Assembly (NCBI GenBank): GCA_032622095.1
Contig: CP136061.1
Span: 58,049,301 to 58,113,300 of the forward strand
Length of the DNA stretch: 64,000 nucleotides
Source of the DNA: Siphonodentalium dalli
Lineage: Eukaryota; Mollusca; Scaphopoda; Gadilida; Siphonodentaliidae
Direction of reading: 5' to 3'
Shown: piece after piece, positions 14,301-29,300 of the stretch
Layout: every line of letters starts with the position of its first letter
Numbering within the stretch: the first letter of the stretch is position 1
Made by a program: the position numbers and the translations under genes
Notes under the pieces: model-generated
Told to the model about the DNA's origin: nothing
The model's input: only the letters and a program-made list of their open reading frames with translations
The model's database searches: none

Positions 14301-17300
14301 TGCCCCATAGTCATTCATAGTTATAGGCAAATATAAACTGTGAATGACGCGATGTGTTTAAATGTTTTCAACAAGTTTGACATTAATTTTGGAAAATTTT
14401 GGAAAATGTAAATTCCTTTATTAGTTAAAATAATACAGTAAAAAATCCACAAAGTGTTACTTCATATATAAAACCTCTATAAAACTGTGCCTAATATATT
14501 ATACAAGTCATCAAATAAGTGATATACTTTTCTAAACACTTCAGCTCAGAGAGCATTGTAAAAATAGCATATTGCAATACACGTATGTACTCACCAGAAC
14601 CACCCCAAATACTCTCAAATATTTTGTTTAGTCCAGTTCTGTCTGTAACTAATTTCTGGAGGTTCAATATGTTTTCCCGTTTTGTCCCTTTGTGGTTTAC
14701 CTTCATTTTCTTGCAGATATCTTTTATTTGTTTGGCCTAAAAAAAATGTGAAATTATAAGGATATATCTCGAATGATATCTGAAAACATATCACAATTTA
14801 GCTCCAACACAAATTAAACAATACATAAAACCCTGAGTTCAAAATACATTTTTAGTAGATCATCTATGGGAAATGGGATCATATACCAAGTTCCAAAAAA
14901 AAAATAAACACCTAAATAATTTAAAATCAATTATTAAGTAATTACATTCTTGTGACAATCAAACAATCAACCGGTAGTAAGTTTCTCCACAAGCTATTAA
15001 GGTATTGCTTGGCAATCTCTAAGATTAATTCAAGGCTATTACCGGTACATTGTTATCTGTGGTAGGCGATCCTGTCCAAAAAAGCAATTATCAGGGTACA
15101 CAGAATTAAAGCTGAAAAAAATGATTAGTGAAGGAATATATTATGATTCCATCATTACTGAATCAACTAAATTAAAATCCATGTAGAAAATTAAAGTTGA
15201 GGTTAGTTGTTTTTTCATATGAGGAAATGTGTTGTACAACAAAGGAAAATATAACTAATATAGAGTGATTCCATATATACATTCCGGGGTTCAAGCTACC
15301 CCACAATTTTTCGTCTGACAAATACTTGTGCTTGACTACTTAAATTGCAGAAGTCACCAAACACTTTTACATTAGAATTATCGAAACCATCACCATCACC
15401 TTTGTATTATCGAATGAGGCTGGGTTAATAAATATTACATATGTAAGTAAATGGCTCTCCCAGATAAAGGATCAGAATTTCAGTGTTAAACTATATTAGG
15501 AAATGCATTCAATTTGTTTATCCTAAATGGGAATTAATTCAAATACAACTAGCTGCATGTGCCTTGCAGCATTGTAAAGGTCAGTCAGGAGGGTGGTTGG
15601 TTAATATTCAATGAGATGTAATATTATCAGTAATTGCTTCCAAAGAACTTTATCTGATAGATAGATTTTTAAATAATCGATAAAGCTAAAATTATTATTT
15701 GTTGTGCATTTTTAGAAATAAGAATTATAACCCGGGTTTAAAAAGGAAAGAGATAACTATATGACTATAAAATATAAGCATAGTTTAAGACAGGCAGACA
15801 GCAAACAAGCAGACAATAGGGACGACTTAGATACAACGGTACAAAAGTGACAGACAGGAAAAAAATTATATAAAAATGTCAGCATTTCCAAGATTTACAA
15901 AAATTTTGTAATGAAATGTTCTACTGGTTAACAAATATGTACATATTTTTAGCTAAGTTTTTCTCAATTCTTGATCATTGCCAAATATTATGATCCAGCC
16001 ACATATGTAACAGTAATGTTGCCTCAAAACGCAGAATTACTTTTGAAAATTTTAAACTAAGTCATTATGTTTTTTAACCCTATAGATTTTAATATCAACT
16101 TTTATAGACAACGATATATATAGATAAAATTAATAACACAATTTTCTATAAGGCTTGGCAATGGCATTGATTATGTTTGCTGACATTATACAACACTATA
16201 TTTGATTTAAACAGTGAGACTGAGGCTATTGTCTGTATAAAAACAATTATATACAGAGTTTGGAAGAGAAAGATATAGATGGATGGACAAAAAATAAGGA
16301 TATAAGTGGCAGAAATTGAGGAAAATAGTTAAAAGCAAGTGCTGAGCTGGTTTTGCAAGTGACAAAATTGTATTCAGATAATGTACACATCGTGATACTA
16401 ATGATGTATGAAAACCATCAGATCATTGACAATCTTTAAGGTATGTTGGCAATAGCTTGATCATTATCAGATGCCAATTGTCTTGCCAAAATAATGCATC
16501 ATTAATAAACAAAATAATTGGATATTTATTGTAATTCAATTAATCAATTTAATTAAATTAATAGTTATCATGTAATTGGTGAATGAATAATTTATTTATT
16601 TACTAATACCAATGGTTATCTACTTAATCAATAGATCAAACCCACCCAGCACAAGCAAGTCGGGTATAATTAATGCTAGAATTAAGAGGGATTTAAACAA
16701 AAATTATTTACGTGTCTTCACCTCTTCACCATTTCTTATAGCGATTAATGTTCTAGGATGGTGTAAAGTTTAAGCAGCTAGAAAATACATGCAAGAAAGT
16801 TAGTAGTGGCCGCACTCAAAAAAGAAAAAAGCATCTACAAAGAACACTGATTGAACAAAATTCAATTCCATACTACTTGGAGTATTTTCAGCAGCCCATC
16901 ACAGACACTGAGTTTTGCTGTGACTTAGAATATCTGAAAAATAACCAACTGATACTCAGAAAAATTCATTGTGATTATATAATTGCAATAGGCCTATGGG
17001 ATGTTGTGGCTCTTGTAACTTTATTTTTAAAGACAGTAAAGGAATTGATGTATAAAAGGCAGATTGATAAATAAAGATTACAACCTGCAGGAACCGATTA
17101 AAGACAACCAAATACCACTCAATTTTGATATCAATTAGATGCTGTTGCAATAGTGAACACATATTATATGCAGTGCACATTAAGATAAAACCTGATCTTG
17201 TAAATTTCAAATAGCATATCTTGTCGGCAAGTTGTGCACAAATATGCTGATACATGTATATCATACTAGATCACTTTAATAAACATGTATACATATTACT

Positions 17301-20300
17301 GTTCAAGTTATGAGCTGAACACACATCAGATGGATCAAACAACCAACATTTCCAGATAAACAAAGATGTATAACTCTAGAATGGAAAATCCGAACAAAAC
17401 AATGCAACCCTCTTTTTAATGTCCTCATAGTAGTGAACATCCATACCAAATTCCATTGAGATCCCAGCACAACTGTTGAAGTTATGACATGAACAGACAA
17501 CAGACAGACCAAAAATCCAACATTTCAAGATAAACAGAGATGAATAACTCTAGAATGGAAAATCCGAACAAAACGATGTAACCCTCTATTGAATGCACTC
17601 ATAGTAATGAACAGCCATACAAAATTTCATTGAGATCCGAGCACTACTGTTCAAGTTATGACATGAATAGACATCGGACGGACGTACAGACAGACAAATG
17701 GGTAGATATGTGGCTCCAAGCCTCCAACCTATGTGGCTAGAAATGGTAATGTGGCTTTAGTTTTTATGTGGCTTCTCAAGTAGCCATAAAATTTTATGTG
17801 GCTATCAAGTAGTAGATAGTGATAACACTCCAGATTATAGATTCATAACATGTTGGAATTATAGCAAAACTAGCAGGTTAGCCCGCCACTGGCGGCATTC
17901 GTCTCATGGCTTTGTTTCAGAAACATGACATTTTTTAATTTAACCAAATTTCAAGTCGATAGCTCCACCCGTTTCCGAGATCTGGTCTGCGCATGCGCGA
18001 AGCTTGCGTCGCACGGGCTCGGCGACCCGATACAATTCGTACCCGGGGCAAGATACATTCACATACCAAATTTCAAGTCGATAGCTCCACCGGTTTCCGA
18101 GATCTCGTCTGCGCATGCGCGAAGCTGGCGTCGCACGGACTCGGCGACCCGATAAAATTTGTATCCGGGGCAAGGTACATTCACATAGCAAATTTCAAGT
18201 CGATAGCTCCACCCGTTTGCGAGATAACGCATTCTTTGTTTTTCAATGAGTTAATTCATGGTACCCGTCCTCCCCGTCCTAAACTTCAGAGCGGACAGTC
18301 AATTAATCCCGTCGTGAAATCCCTCTGCATAATATTTCGAGCTCTTAGATCAATTCTGCCTTGTTAGTTGCATTTCGTCCGCATCCGTATTTCGGACGCA
18401 TGGGGTCAGTCGTTTAGCCACGTCCATTGGAATCCGCATCGGACGCATGGGGTATCGTTTAGCCACGTTCATTGCAATAAAGAGCGTTAATTGTTAAAAC
18501 CTCCGTATAAGGTATAGATAAAGAGCGTTTTTGCCTTAACCCCCGAAGTGCCTTTGCAGTGATTTGGGAGTGGATAAAGGGTGCTCAGGGCTTCTCGAAA
18601 ACACGACTACGGCGGTGTCGGTGGGATTTTACACTTACATACAAAATTTGATCTCAATCTGTACACGCGTTTTGGATTCTATGAAGTACACACACACACA
18701 CACACACATATATATACGAAGTCTCAAAATATATAGTATAGACTAGAAGGTGACCCGACTTCGTCCGGGGTTTGACCTTGAATTGTCTATTTTGAAGGCC
18801 AAGGTCAAGTGGGGTCACAATTTGACCCGTCCAAAACACTGCCCGAACAAAAGTACCCGACAAAAGTACCCGTCGAAATCCATCCGGTTTTACCCGATTT
18901 GACCTTTTAACCCGCCACATTTACACACGTAAAGATAAATTACCATCGGTGCCCGAGATATCGCCAAGACGTCTGAAACAGTTAAATGCATCGGCCGGTT
19001 GAGCGTTAACGTGATCTAACGTTATGAACTCTAACGACGTCATAGAAGTTACGCATTGTTTTTACCCTGATAGAAGATCGTACCATTTCTTCTTAATAAT
19101 TGAGGCAGATAACTAAAACGGATACATACATATTATATATCGTTGGAAAGATGAAGCCACACAGATTCTAACCGTGCAAGTTATATGACTGGCAATTTAT
19201 TATTCGCGCTATATCGAATCGATTTGTGAGCACCGAACTGAAATATATTAGCGCAAAACGGCGTAAAAACATATTTGACCTCGGCACGTGAAAAGTTGAC
19301 CTCGGATCTGAAAATCAATATGCCTATGTTCGTCTCCGGCCGAAAATACCCCCATATACCAAATTTCATCGAAATTGGCTTAGCCGTTTTTGAGTTCATC
19401 GCGATCAAACACACAGATCTTCCAAAATATATAATAGATAAGCGTATTAAAACTCAAAAACTTGGATACTTACGTTTCGGCTCCAAAGCAGTTCAGAAAT
19501 GACATCAGCAGGAACAAGGTCTTCAAGAGGCTCCTTGTTATCAGTGGAACCATGGCCTATTTTGTGGTGTTCTGTATTGATTATATTGTCAGACTTCCTT
19601 GAATGACTTCCAATCCATGGTGCCCAAAAATCATACTTGGGTTTCACTTTGAAGTCATCATTGTCTAAAATTTAACAAAACATAGCTCGAGATGACGGAA
19701 AATACCAAAAATTCAAACTTGGTATCATGAACCCTTAGCCAAACCAACATTTCATTACAGCCTTGATGGAACTATTATATATCACACCAAAAATTCAGCT
19801 TATTATTAAGCTCCCATACTCAGGCAATAACAGGTTTGTAATCTTTAAAAAGTCTTGGTGTGGTGCCTCCAAATTTAAACATTTTTATATTGAATACATT
19901 CTTTCAACTGGGAAATTATATATTGAATTTGATATTATTGATTTAAAAGGATGTTTAGGTAATAAAAGCAGATAACAGACCAAAAAAAACAAATAATACA
20001 AAATGAGAAGAATTCGTATTCATTGGTGGGAAATGTTGCTATAAAAACTTAAAACATCTGAAAATTTCCTAAGAATAAACTATCAATGACCATTATATAA
20101 GTGAAGACATATATCTTAGACAAATATGACTGATATGTTAAACTAAACAAGTAATAATCTCGAAGTAATATAGTATTTTTTCTTCAAAGTTATTCTTTCT
20201 TCTTAGTATACTGTGCATTGATATATTGATATTTTCTTACATGACTCAAATTCCTGAGTTCTTTGAAACATTAAAACCCAGCTCCTTTATTCTACCTTGG

Positions 20301-23300
20301 CGTTCTAATTCTCCAAATTGGCACTTTAAACCATGCCTTATGACATGTACATACCACAAGTCGACATGGACATGTCTCCCAATTTATGCACAACAAGCTC
20401 CCACTAAGAGAAATATTAGAGAAATAGAGGCATCTTGCTAATTTCCATACCAGGGGATATCTATCATATTGGTGCAATTGAGACTGCACTAATAATGTTA
20501 CTGTTCTTCTGATGAGATTGAATAAAAAATATCCTAAAATAAATATGTGCCCAAAATATAGATATAATGATGAAATTTGGAACAGCCAGTAAATAAATTC
20601 TGCTCCATTCACATATATGCATCAATGAGTCAAGGTCATTACCTTATTTCCTGGGCCACATATTGTAGGATTGAACGTATATGGTTTATATTTTACAGAA
20701 TGGGTTTATGAGTAAACCGGGATGCTGAAATATCTCGTCCAAGAAATTGGTTTGACAATGTGATGCTGAGTGATTAAATAATTTTCTTTGTAACATGTAT
20801 TTCTTACGAAAAGAGAAAGCTATCTGTAACTGATGATCGACATGTATATAATTAAATGATATTTGGTATATATCTTGGTATATATTTTACTGAAGGCATA
20901 TTTTACAATCAAATATGTATGATATGTCATGACTTTCAACATTCAGTGAATGAGACTGCTAATATTCATTCTCAAAAACTTAAGAACATGAATCGTACCT
21001 CTTTGTGAAAATACAAGATATGAAATCTGCAAAAATATCAACAGTTTGTTCCTTTTTTTGTCCAAATTATATTTCCTTTACTAACAGGGTTCAATTATTG
21101 TTTTATAATTTCTGTCATTTATCAAAATACAAAACTGTTGTCAAAGCTTCCAGTTTGTTATTTATTTTTGATAAAACACAGGATTAAGTCATAAAACTAA
21201 TAAAAGGTAAACCGACCACAATGCTCCCCCACACTGTGGCTACCTGAAGGATTGGCTATGTTCGGAATAAAAGTCACCCTCTGGAGACATATCTGATTAA
21301 CTAGAAAAATGCCAATAACTCAATCAATATAAGTCCGACCAAACCCAAATTCACTGGTGAGCTGGTTCCCATGCTGGTTGATATATGTACCAAGTTTTTT
21401 TAATTGACAAACAAATGATAGAATACATTTCAGATTGACTTTTCAAAAGACTATATATCTAGGATCATCATTCACATTCAGATCCATTTTTTCTCATGTT
21501 AAGATTGCTCTTGTTATACATTACCATTTTTTTAAAACACAAATTATAATTACAAACACATGCTTTCAGCCACCTGGGTCAATGATTATCTGAACTAAAA
21601 ATCACTAAATGTTACAATACGTGATGGCAATTCCAATGACATCTGAAGTAGATATACTAGTCACCACAGAACAACATGTCTTTATAAGGGTATAATTGTA
21701 TCGTATCTTGTGCTGCTATCATATGAATATACAGTGAAGTTCAAACAAATCCCCAATATAATAAAAAGAGAGGGCAATGAATCATAATTATCCTGTCTTT
21801 TTCCAAGTAGTCAATTGATTAATTACGTTATCATAGAAATTCATTCAAAATATAACCCCAAATGTCTATCAGCTTATCAATATATACATTTTCGTCATGA
21901 TGTAATCTCATATATATTTTGAAGACCTCTGTCTGTATGTCTGTCTGTATGTTTGTCTGTATGTTTGTCATTAATACAAATCTACGATTCTCGACCGATC
22001 GGGACGAAACTTGGTGCGTGTGTGTAGTTTGACCAGGCGGTGGACGTTGTTGTATTGGCGAGCCCGTGCGGCGCCAGCTTCGAGCATGCGCAGACGAAAT
22101 CTCGGAAACGGGTGGAGCTATCGACTTGAAATTTGGAATGTGAATGTACCTTGCCCCGTATACAAATTTTATCGGGTCGCCGTGCCCGTGCGACGCCAGC
22201 TTCGCGCATGCGCAGACGAGATATCGGAAATGGGTGGAGCTATCGACTTGAAATTTGCTATGTGAATGTATCTTGCCCCGGATACGAATTTTATCAGGTC
22301 GCCGAGCCCGTGAATAGCCCGGACAACGTCGGCCTCATCGGCTAGTCTCATATATATTTTGAAGACCTCTGTCTGTCTGTATGTCTGTATGTATGTCATT
22401 TATACAAATCTACGATTCTCGACCGATCGGGACGAAACTTGGTACATGTGTGTAGTTTGACCAGGCGGTCGTCGTTGTCGTATTGGCGAGCCCGTGCGAC
22501 GCCAGCTTCGTGCATGCGCAGATGAGATCTCGGAAACAGGTGGAGCTATCGACTTGAAATTTGGTTTTTGAATAGCCCGGACAACGTCGGGCTCATCGGC
22601 TAGTGATTATATATTTTGATGCTCCCTCCAAAATTAATTCACCCCCATTGCCCTTTGTTGCTTCTCACGTCCGTGAATATAATTTTCATATCTACTTTAA
22701 AACATTCACATACCTATGTTAAATCCCCGACTAATTATTTCCAGCTCCACTTCTTTCCAAAAATCTTCACAATTTACTGTATCATTGTCAACAGTGCATT
22801 CAACTGGATTCACTTTTGATACTGCAATTATAAATAACACAGCTAAAAAAAAAAAAAATGTGTTAAATAGTTATCCTAGATCAACATATAATGATTTGTT
22901 CCATACACTGACTAACAAACTAATATTTCAATGAACTGAGTCATTCAGGGCTAAAATTCAACTTAAGGCCAAGACACACATTGTCCATGAATCCAGAGTG
23001 TAAGATAATTTCATTGAAAATTCCCATAAAGTAATAAGGGAAATATCTTTGTTTTCCCCATGACATAATCTCCATGAAATTGTCATAGTTAGTAGCAGAG
23101 AAAACTAAAAAGTTAATGTAATGTATATGAAACAAGAGCTACGCTGGGCGTGCAAATTAAATACGCCCTCTCTGGGGAAAAAAGGGGCATAACTCTGGTA
23201 AAAATTGGCGGACGGAACTCAAATTTGAACTTGACCTGTGTTTTGGTTGGAGAAAGTAATATACCAAATTATCATTGAATCCGATAAGCTCTAGTAAAGT

Positions 23301-26300
23301 TATCATCCGGACAACAAATTTCAGGAATTTTCTAAGTCAAATTATTTGAAATAAGGGGCATAACTCCGGTGAAAATTGGTGGACGGAACCCAAATTCGAA
23401 CTTGAGCTGTCTTTTTAGCTCAACTTACTTGTAAGTTTGAGCTATTGCCATGGTTTGGCGTCCGTCGCACGTGTGTCCGTGTGTGCGTGTGTGCGTGTGT
23501 CCGTCAACAATTTCCTTTGGCGCGGGCTACAGGTTGTACCTTTGGTCTGATCTTCATGAAATTTGTCATGAATGTTGACATTGACATGTAGATGGGAACG
23601 AGTCATTTTTGGGTCATTCGGCCAAAAAACATGGCCGCTGGCAGCCATCTTGGATTTCAAGATTCAATCCATTGGCGCGGCCTACAGGTCGTACTGTTCA
23701 TCTGATCATCATGAAATTTGTCATTGATGTTAATAATGACATGTAGATGGGAACGAGTGATTTTGGGGTCGTTTAATATGCCATCTTGGATTTTACTCTT
23801 TGCATGACTAAATCCTTTGGCGCGGGCTACAGGTCGTTGTTTTGGTCGGAAGTTTATGAAATTTGTCATGGATGTTAACACTGTCATGTAGATGGCAACG
23901 AGTGATTTTGGTGTCGTTCGGCCAAAAAACATGGCCGCCAGCAGCCATCTTGGATTTTACTCTTTGCATGACTAAATCCTTTGGCGCGGGCTACAGTTTG
24001 TACCTTTGGTCTAATCTTTATGAAATTTGTCATGAATGTTGACATTGACATGTAGATGGGAACGAATCATTGTGGGGTCATTCGACCAAAAAACATGGCC
24101 GCTGGTGGCCATCTTAGATTTCAAAATTCAATCCATTGGCGCGGGCTACAGGTCGTACTGTTCGCCTGATCATCATGAAATTTGTCATGGATGTTAACAA
24201 TGATATGTAGATGGCAACGAGTGATTTTGGTGTCGTTCGGCCAAAAAACATGGCCGCCAGCAGCCATCTTGGATTTTACTCTTTGCATGACTAAATCCTT
24301 TGGCGCGGGCTACAGGTTGTACCTTTGGTCTAATCTTTATGAAATTTGTCATGAATGTTGACATTGACATGTAGATGGGAACGAATCATTGTGGGGTCAT
24401 TCGACCAAAAAACATGGCCGCTGGTGGCCATCTTAGATTTCAAAATTCAATCGATTGGCGCGGGCTACAGGTCGTACTGTTCGTCTGATCATCATGAAAT
24501 TTGTCATGGATGTTAATATTGACATGTAGATGGGAACGAGTCATTTTGGGGTCGTTCGGCCAATAAACATGGCCGCCAGCAGCCATCTTGGATTTTACTC
24601 TTTGCATGACTAAATCCTTTGGCGCGGGCTACAGGTCGTAGCTTTGATCGGAACATCATGAAATTTGTCATGGATGTTAACAATGACATGTAGATGGGAA
24701 CGAGTGATTTTGGAGTTGTTCGGCCGAAAAACATGGCCGCCAGCAGCCATCTTGGATTTTACTCTTTGCATGACTAAATCCTTTGGCCCGGGCTACAGGT
24801 CGTACCTTTGGTCTGATCTTTATGAAATTTGTCATGAATGTTGACATTGACATGTAGATGGGAACGAGTCATTTTGGGGTCATTCGGCCTAAAAACATAG
24901 CCGCTGGCAGCCATCTTGGATTTCAAGATTCAATCCATTGGCGCGGGCTACAGATCGTACTGTTCGTCTGATCATCATGAAATTTGTCATTGATGTTAAT
25001 AATGACATGTAGATGGGAACGAGTGATTTTGGTGTCGTTCGGCCAAAAAACATGGCCGCCAGCAGCCATCTTGTATTTTACTCTTTGCATGACTAAATCC
25101 TTTGGCGCGGGCTACAGGTCGTTGTGTTGGTCGGAAGTTTATGAAATTTGTCATGGATGTTAACACTGACATGTAGATGGGAACGAGTGATTTTGGAGTC
25201 GTTCGGCCAAAAAACATGGCCGCCAGCAGCCATCTTGGATTTTACTCTTTGCATGACTAAATCCTTTGGCGCGGGCTATAGGTTGCCTTTGGTCTAATCT
25301 TTATAAAATTTGTCATGAACGTTGACATTGACATGTAGATGGGAACGAATCATTGTCGGGTCATTCGGCCAAAAAACATGGCTGCTGGCGGCCATCTTGG
25401 ATTTCAAAATTCAATCCATTGGCGCGGTCTACAGGTCGTACTGTTCGTCTGATCATCATGAAATTTGTCATGAATGATAACAATGACATGTAGATGGGAT
25501 CGAGTCGTTTTGGGGTCATTTGGTCAAAAAACATGGCCGCCAGCAGCCATCTTGGATTTTACTCTTTGCATGACTAAATCCTTTGGTGCGGGCTACAGGT
25601 CGTAGCTTTGGTCAGATGGTCATGAAATTTGTCATGAATTATAACAATGACATGTAGATGGGAACGAGTCGTTTTGGGGTCATTCGGTCAAAAAACATTG
25701 CCACCAGCATTTTACTTTTTGCATGACTAAATCCTTTGGCGTGGGCTACAGGTCATACCTTTGGTCTGATCTTTATTAAATTTGTCATGAATGTTGACAT
25801 TGACATGTAGATGGGAACGAATCATTGTGGGGTCATTCGGCCAAAAAACATGGCTGCCAGCGGCCATCTTGGATTTCAAAATTCAATCCATTGGCGCGGT
25901 CTACAGGTCGTACTGTTCGTCTGATCATCATGAAATTTGTATGTCGTAGCTTTGGTCAGATCTTCATAAAATTTGTCATGGATGTTAACAATTATACGTA
26001 GATGGGAACGAGTTCTTTTGGGGTCAATTGGCCAAAAAAAATGGCCACCAGCAGCCATCTTGTATTTTACTCTTTGCATCACTAAATCCTTTGGCGCATG
26101 TTAGACATTTCAATTAGCACCTTTCCTATTCCTCCATTTACTGTAAACCATTAAATTATTCCCCTACCTAAGTTGAGCTACAGTGTCATTGACACTTTCA
26201 TTTCCTAATAAACCCACATACCAAATTTGATTGAAATCGGTTAACTCTAACTAAAGTTATGATCCGGACAACAAATTTCAGGGATTTTCTAAATCGAGTT

Positions 26301-29300
26301 ATCATCCGGAACCAAAAAACATAAGAAAAACTTAATTTTCTGAGTCGAAAAAGGGGCATAACTCTGCCAAAAATGGTCAGACAGAACCCAAGTTCGAACT
26401 TGACCTGTGTTTTGGTGGGAGAAAGTAAGATACCAAATTTGGATTCATTCCAATAAACTATACCAAAGTTATAATCCGGACACCAAATTTCAAGGATTTT
26501 CTAAGTCAAAAAACGTCAAATAAGGGGCATAACTCCGGTGAAAATTGGCGGGCGGAACCCAAATTCGAACTTGTAGCCCGCGCCAATGGATTGAATTTTG
26601 AAATCCAAAATGGCCACCAGCGGCCATGTTTTTTGGCCGAATTACCCCAAAATGACTCGTTCCCATCTACATGTCAATGTCAACATTCATGACAAATTTC
26701 ATAAACGTCAGACCAAAGGTACGACCTGTAGCCCGCGCAAAAGGAAATTGTTGACGCACACATGGACACACGCACACACAGACGACAAACCATGGCAATA
26801 GCTCAAACTTACAAAGTAAGTTGAGCTAAAAACCCATGCAGTCATGCTTATATTCCTAGTACTGAAGATAGGAATCTGCATATTAACTAGAGGTGTGACG
26901 GTTCCAATGGGACTAAGGATAAGTCAGACAGACATCATAATCGCAGGTCCCAGGTTGTCATAGTACTAAATATCAGTGCCCAGATTATAAAACATTGACT
27001 TAAAAATGTAGGAATAAAAGCTTAGACCAAATTATACATGTTGCAAAAAAAGTCAAAAAAGGGGAAATAACTCAACACAAAAAATCCGACAAACGTCATA
27101 ATCACAGGTGCACAGGTTCCCATGGTGGTTGATGCCTGTGCCAAGTTTCACAAAAATTGATAAAAAAACGACAGAGAAAAACTCCAGACAAATTTGTGTC
27201 CATGGACGGATGGACGGACAAGATGACTTCAGTATACCCCCCACCCCTAACTTTGTTTGTGGGGGGGGTATAAAAACAAATGGACAGCGATGACATTACA
27301 GAAAAGAAGCATCGCAACAATCAAGCTTACTGCTTAAAGCATGAGTCTCCTAAATAAACATTAGAATACATAGAGGCACCGTGTTCATTATTACATTTGT
27401 AGCCATTGCTGTTAAAAAAGTTCCCCTGCAAGTATTGATCAGAGAGTATACCGTGTGTTCGCATTTTGAAAAAACAAACACCTCTTTGGTCACTTTCGTT
27501 CTCAGCTATTCCCGTATTTGACCATGAGTGGATATTACATAAATGTATTGTTTGATTGAGCAAAAATAAAATGGGAAAAATTATAAAGTCGGAAATTTAT
27601 TTAAGATATTTGATATTCAGTTGGTTCATTATTCTTTGCTTTTTATCAAAACCAAACGAATAGAAATGCGTTGGGTATTTGGAGTAGGGGTGGAGGGATA
27701 GGGGATATTATTAATTCTGGCTGAAGTTTGAGAGTTCTCATTATCAACTTACCATTCAAAGTGAAAATTCCTTTTCTGTCAGCATCAAAAATCAAGATAG
27801 TTGGGTGATAACCACATTGGACACAGTGGTATGAGTAGTCATGGTCAGTCAATGCCTCAAAATGCAGATAGCCATTCAAAAGGTCTTTGTGTGGTACATC
27901 TTCTTTGATATAGCCTGATATGATTTTCGTCAATGTTCCTATTGCGACATGATTCTGAAAAGAAAATTAATTTTTTAATATTTCAAAGATTGACAAGGAT
28001 TCCTTGCTTACGCAAATTAAAGACATTAACTGCCATCATAGTAATATTAATAAATATAGCAATTCCAAACTCTCAACACTTTCAAGTTTTATGCATCCCA
28101 TTGTACAGCTGCATTAACTGGTCATGTGCTGGGAGCCCATATTTGGACCCTATGTAAGAGTGCTGGAAGCCCAGATCTGGGCTGTGGCAGCATCACTCTA
28201 TTCTTAGTTTAGTTTAATCATTAAATCATGTTTGTCAGTTAATATCTTTGAATTATTGTTACATATATAATTAAATTGTGAAAACTGAATGGATGCCAAC
28301 CAATAAAATTGTCGGAAAGAGCAGTTTTAGTGCGAATTGTTAGAGGAAATGACAAATTATTTTTGCCCAACGCCTTCCCACAACCAGGCTCATAACCATA
28401 ACCTAATCTGACATCCAGGCTCATAACTTTAACCTAATCCGAAATACAGTCTTATAAGCGTAACTCAATAAGAAATCCAAGCTCATATCCATAACCTTAT
28501 CTGATAACCAGACTCATAACCATAATATAATCCAACAACCAGTCTTATAACCGTAACCCAATAAGACATCCAGGCTCATAACATGACCCAATCAAACAAT
28601 CAGGCTCATAATCTAATGCAATATCCAGGCTCATAACCATATCGTAATCCGACAACCAGACTCCTAACCATAACCTAATCAGACAACCAGACTCATAACC
28701 ATAACCTAATCCGAAATGTATTTTCATGTTTGTGTGGGACTCAAGTTCGAGAAAAAGAGTGCAAATGTAGTAAATTACATACTCCAAGCATAATTTTCAA
28801 TGATTTTCTGTTTATTGAAAAATATATACGCATTTCAATATGTGTATGTAGGATATTTAGCAGCGAACCAGTTCACAATAGCCGCTAGAATAGCATAAAA
28901 ACTCCTTCAATACAAAATTTGGGCCAATTTGTTAGTCATAGAATCATCTGAGCATCAACAAGAAATGAACGCATAATGACATTAATTAATATCCCTATTT
29001 GAGTTTTCATCATAAAGTAAAAATGTGGTACTTATCTATTCTTTTTATTATTTGTGTGGTATATTATTATGCATTAAGCATCTATTAACTAAACAAGATG
29101 TCAATGTTGATGACTTTCACGGATAGGTGAAAGAAAAAGTCTGAAGTTCCTTGGGCCAGAATGGCTCAGAGTGTCCGGTGACAGTTAGATTTCTGGTTAT
29201 TAGCCACTTAACCAACAATTGCATGTTCACTTAAATAACCAACAACATTAAGTAACTTTCTCACGACAGTATTTCTTCAAGCAATTGGATTTACTAGCTT

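Noticed and set aside
23442-25217. Several minus-strand frames starting [10 protein letters not shown] or MKSKMAA
   Set aside because: They are one frame of the 160-bp tandem units and repeat with the array.
28239-28787. Repetitive GYGYEPG-like minus-strand frames
   Set aside because: They are the translation of an old minisatellite.
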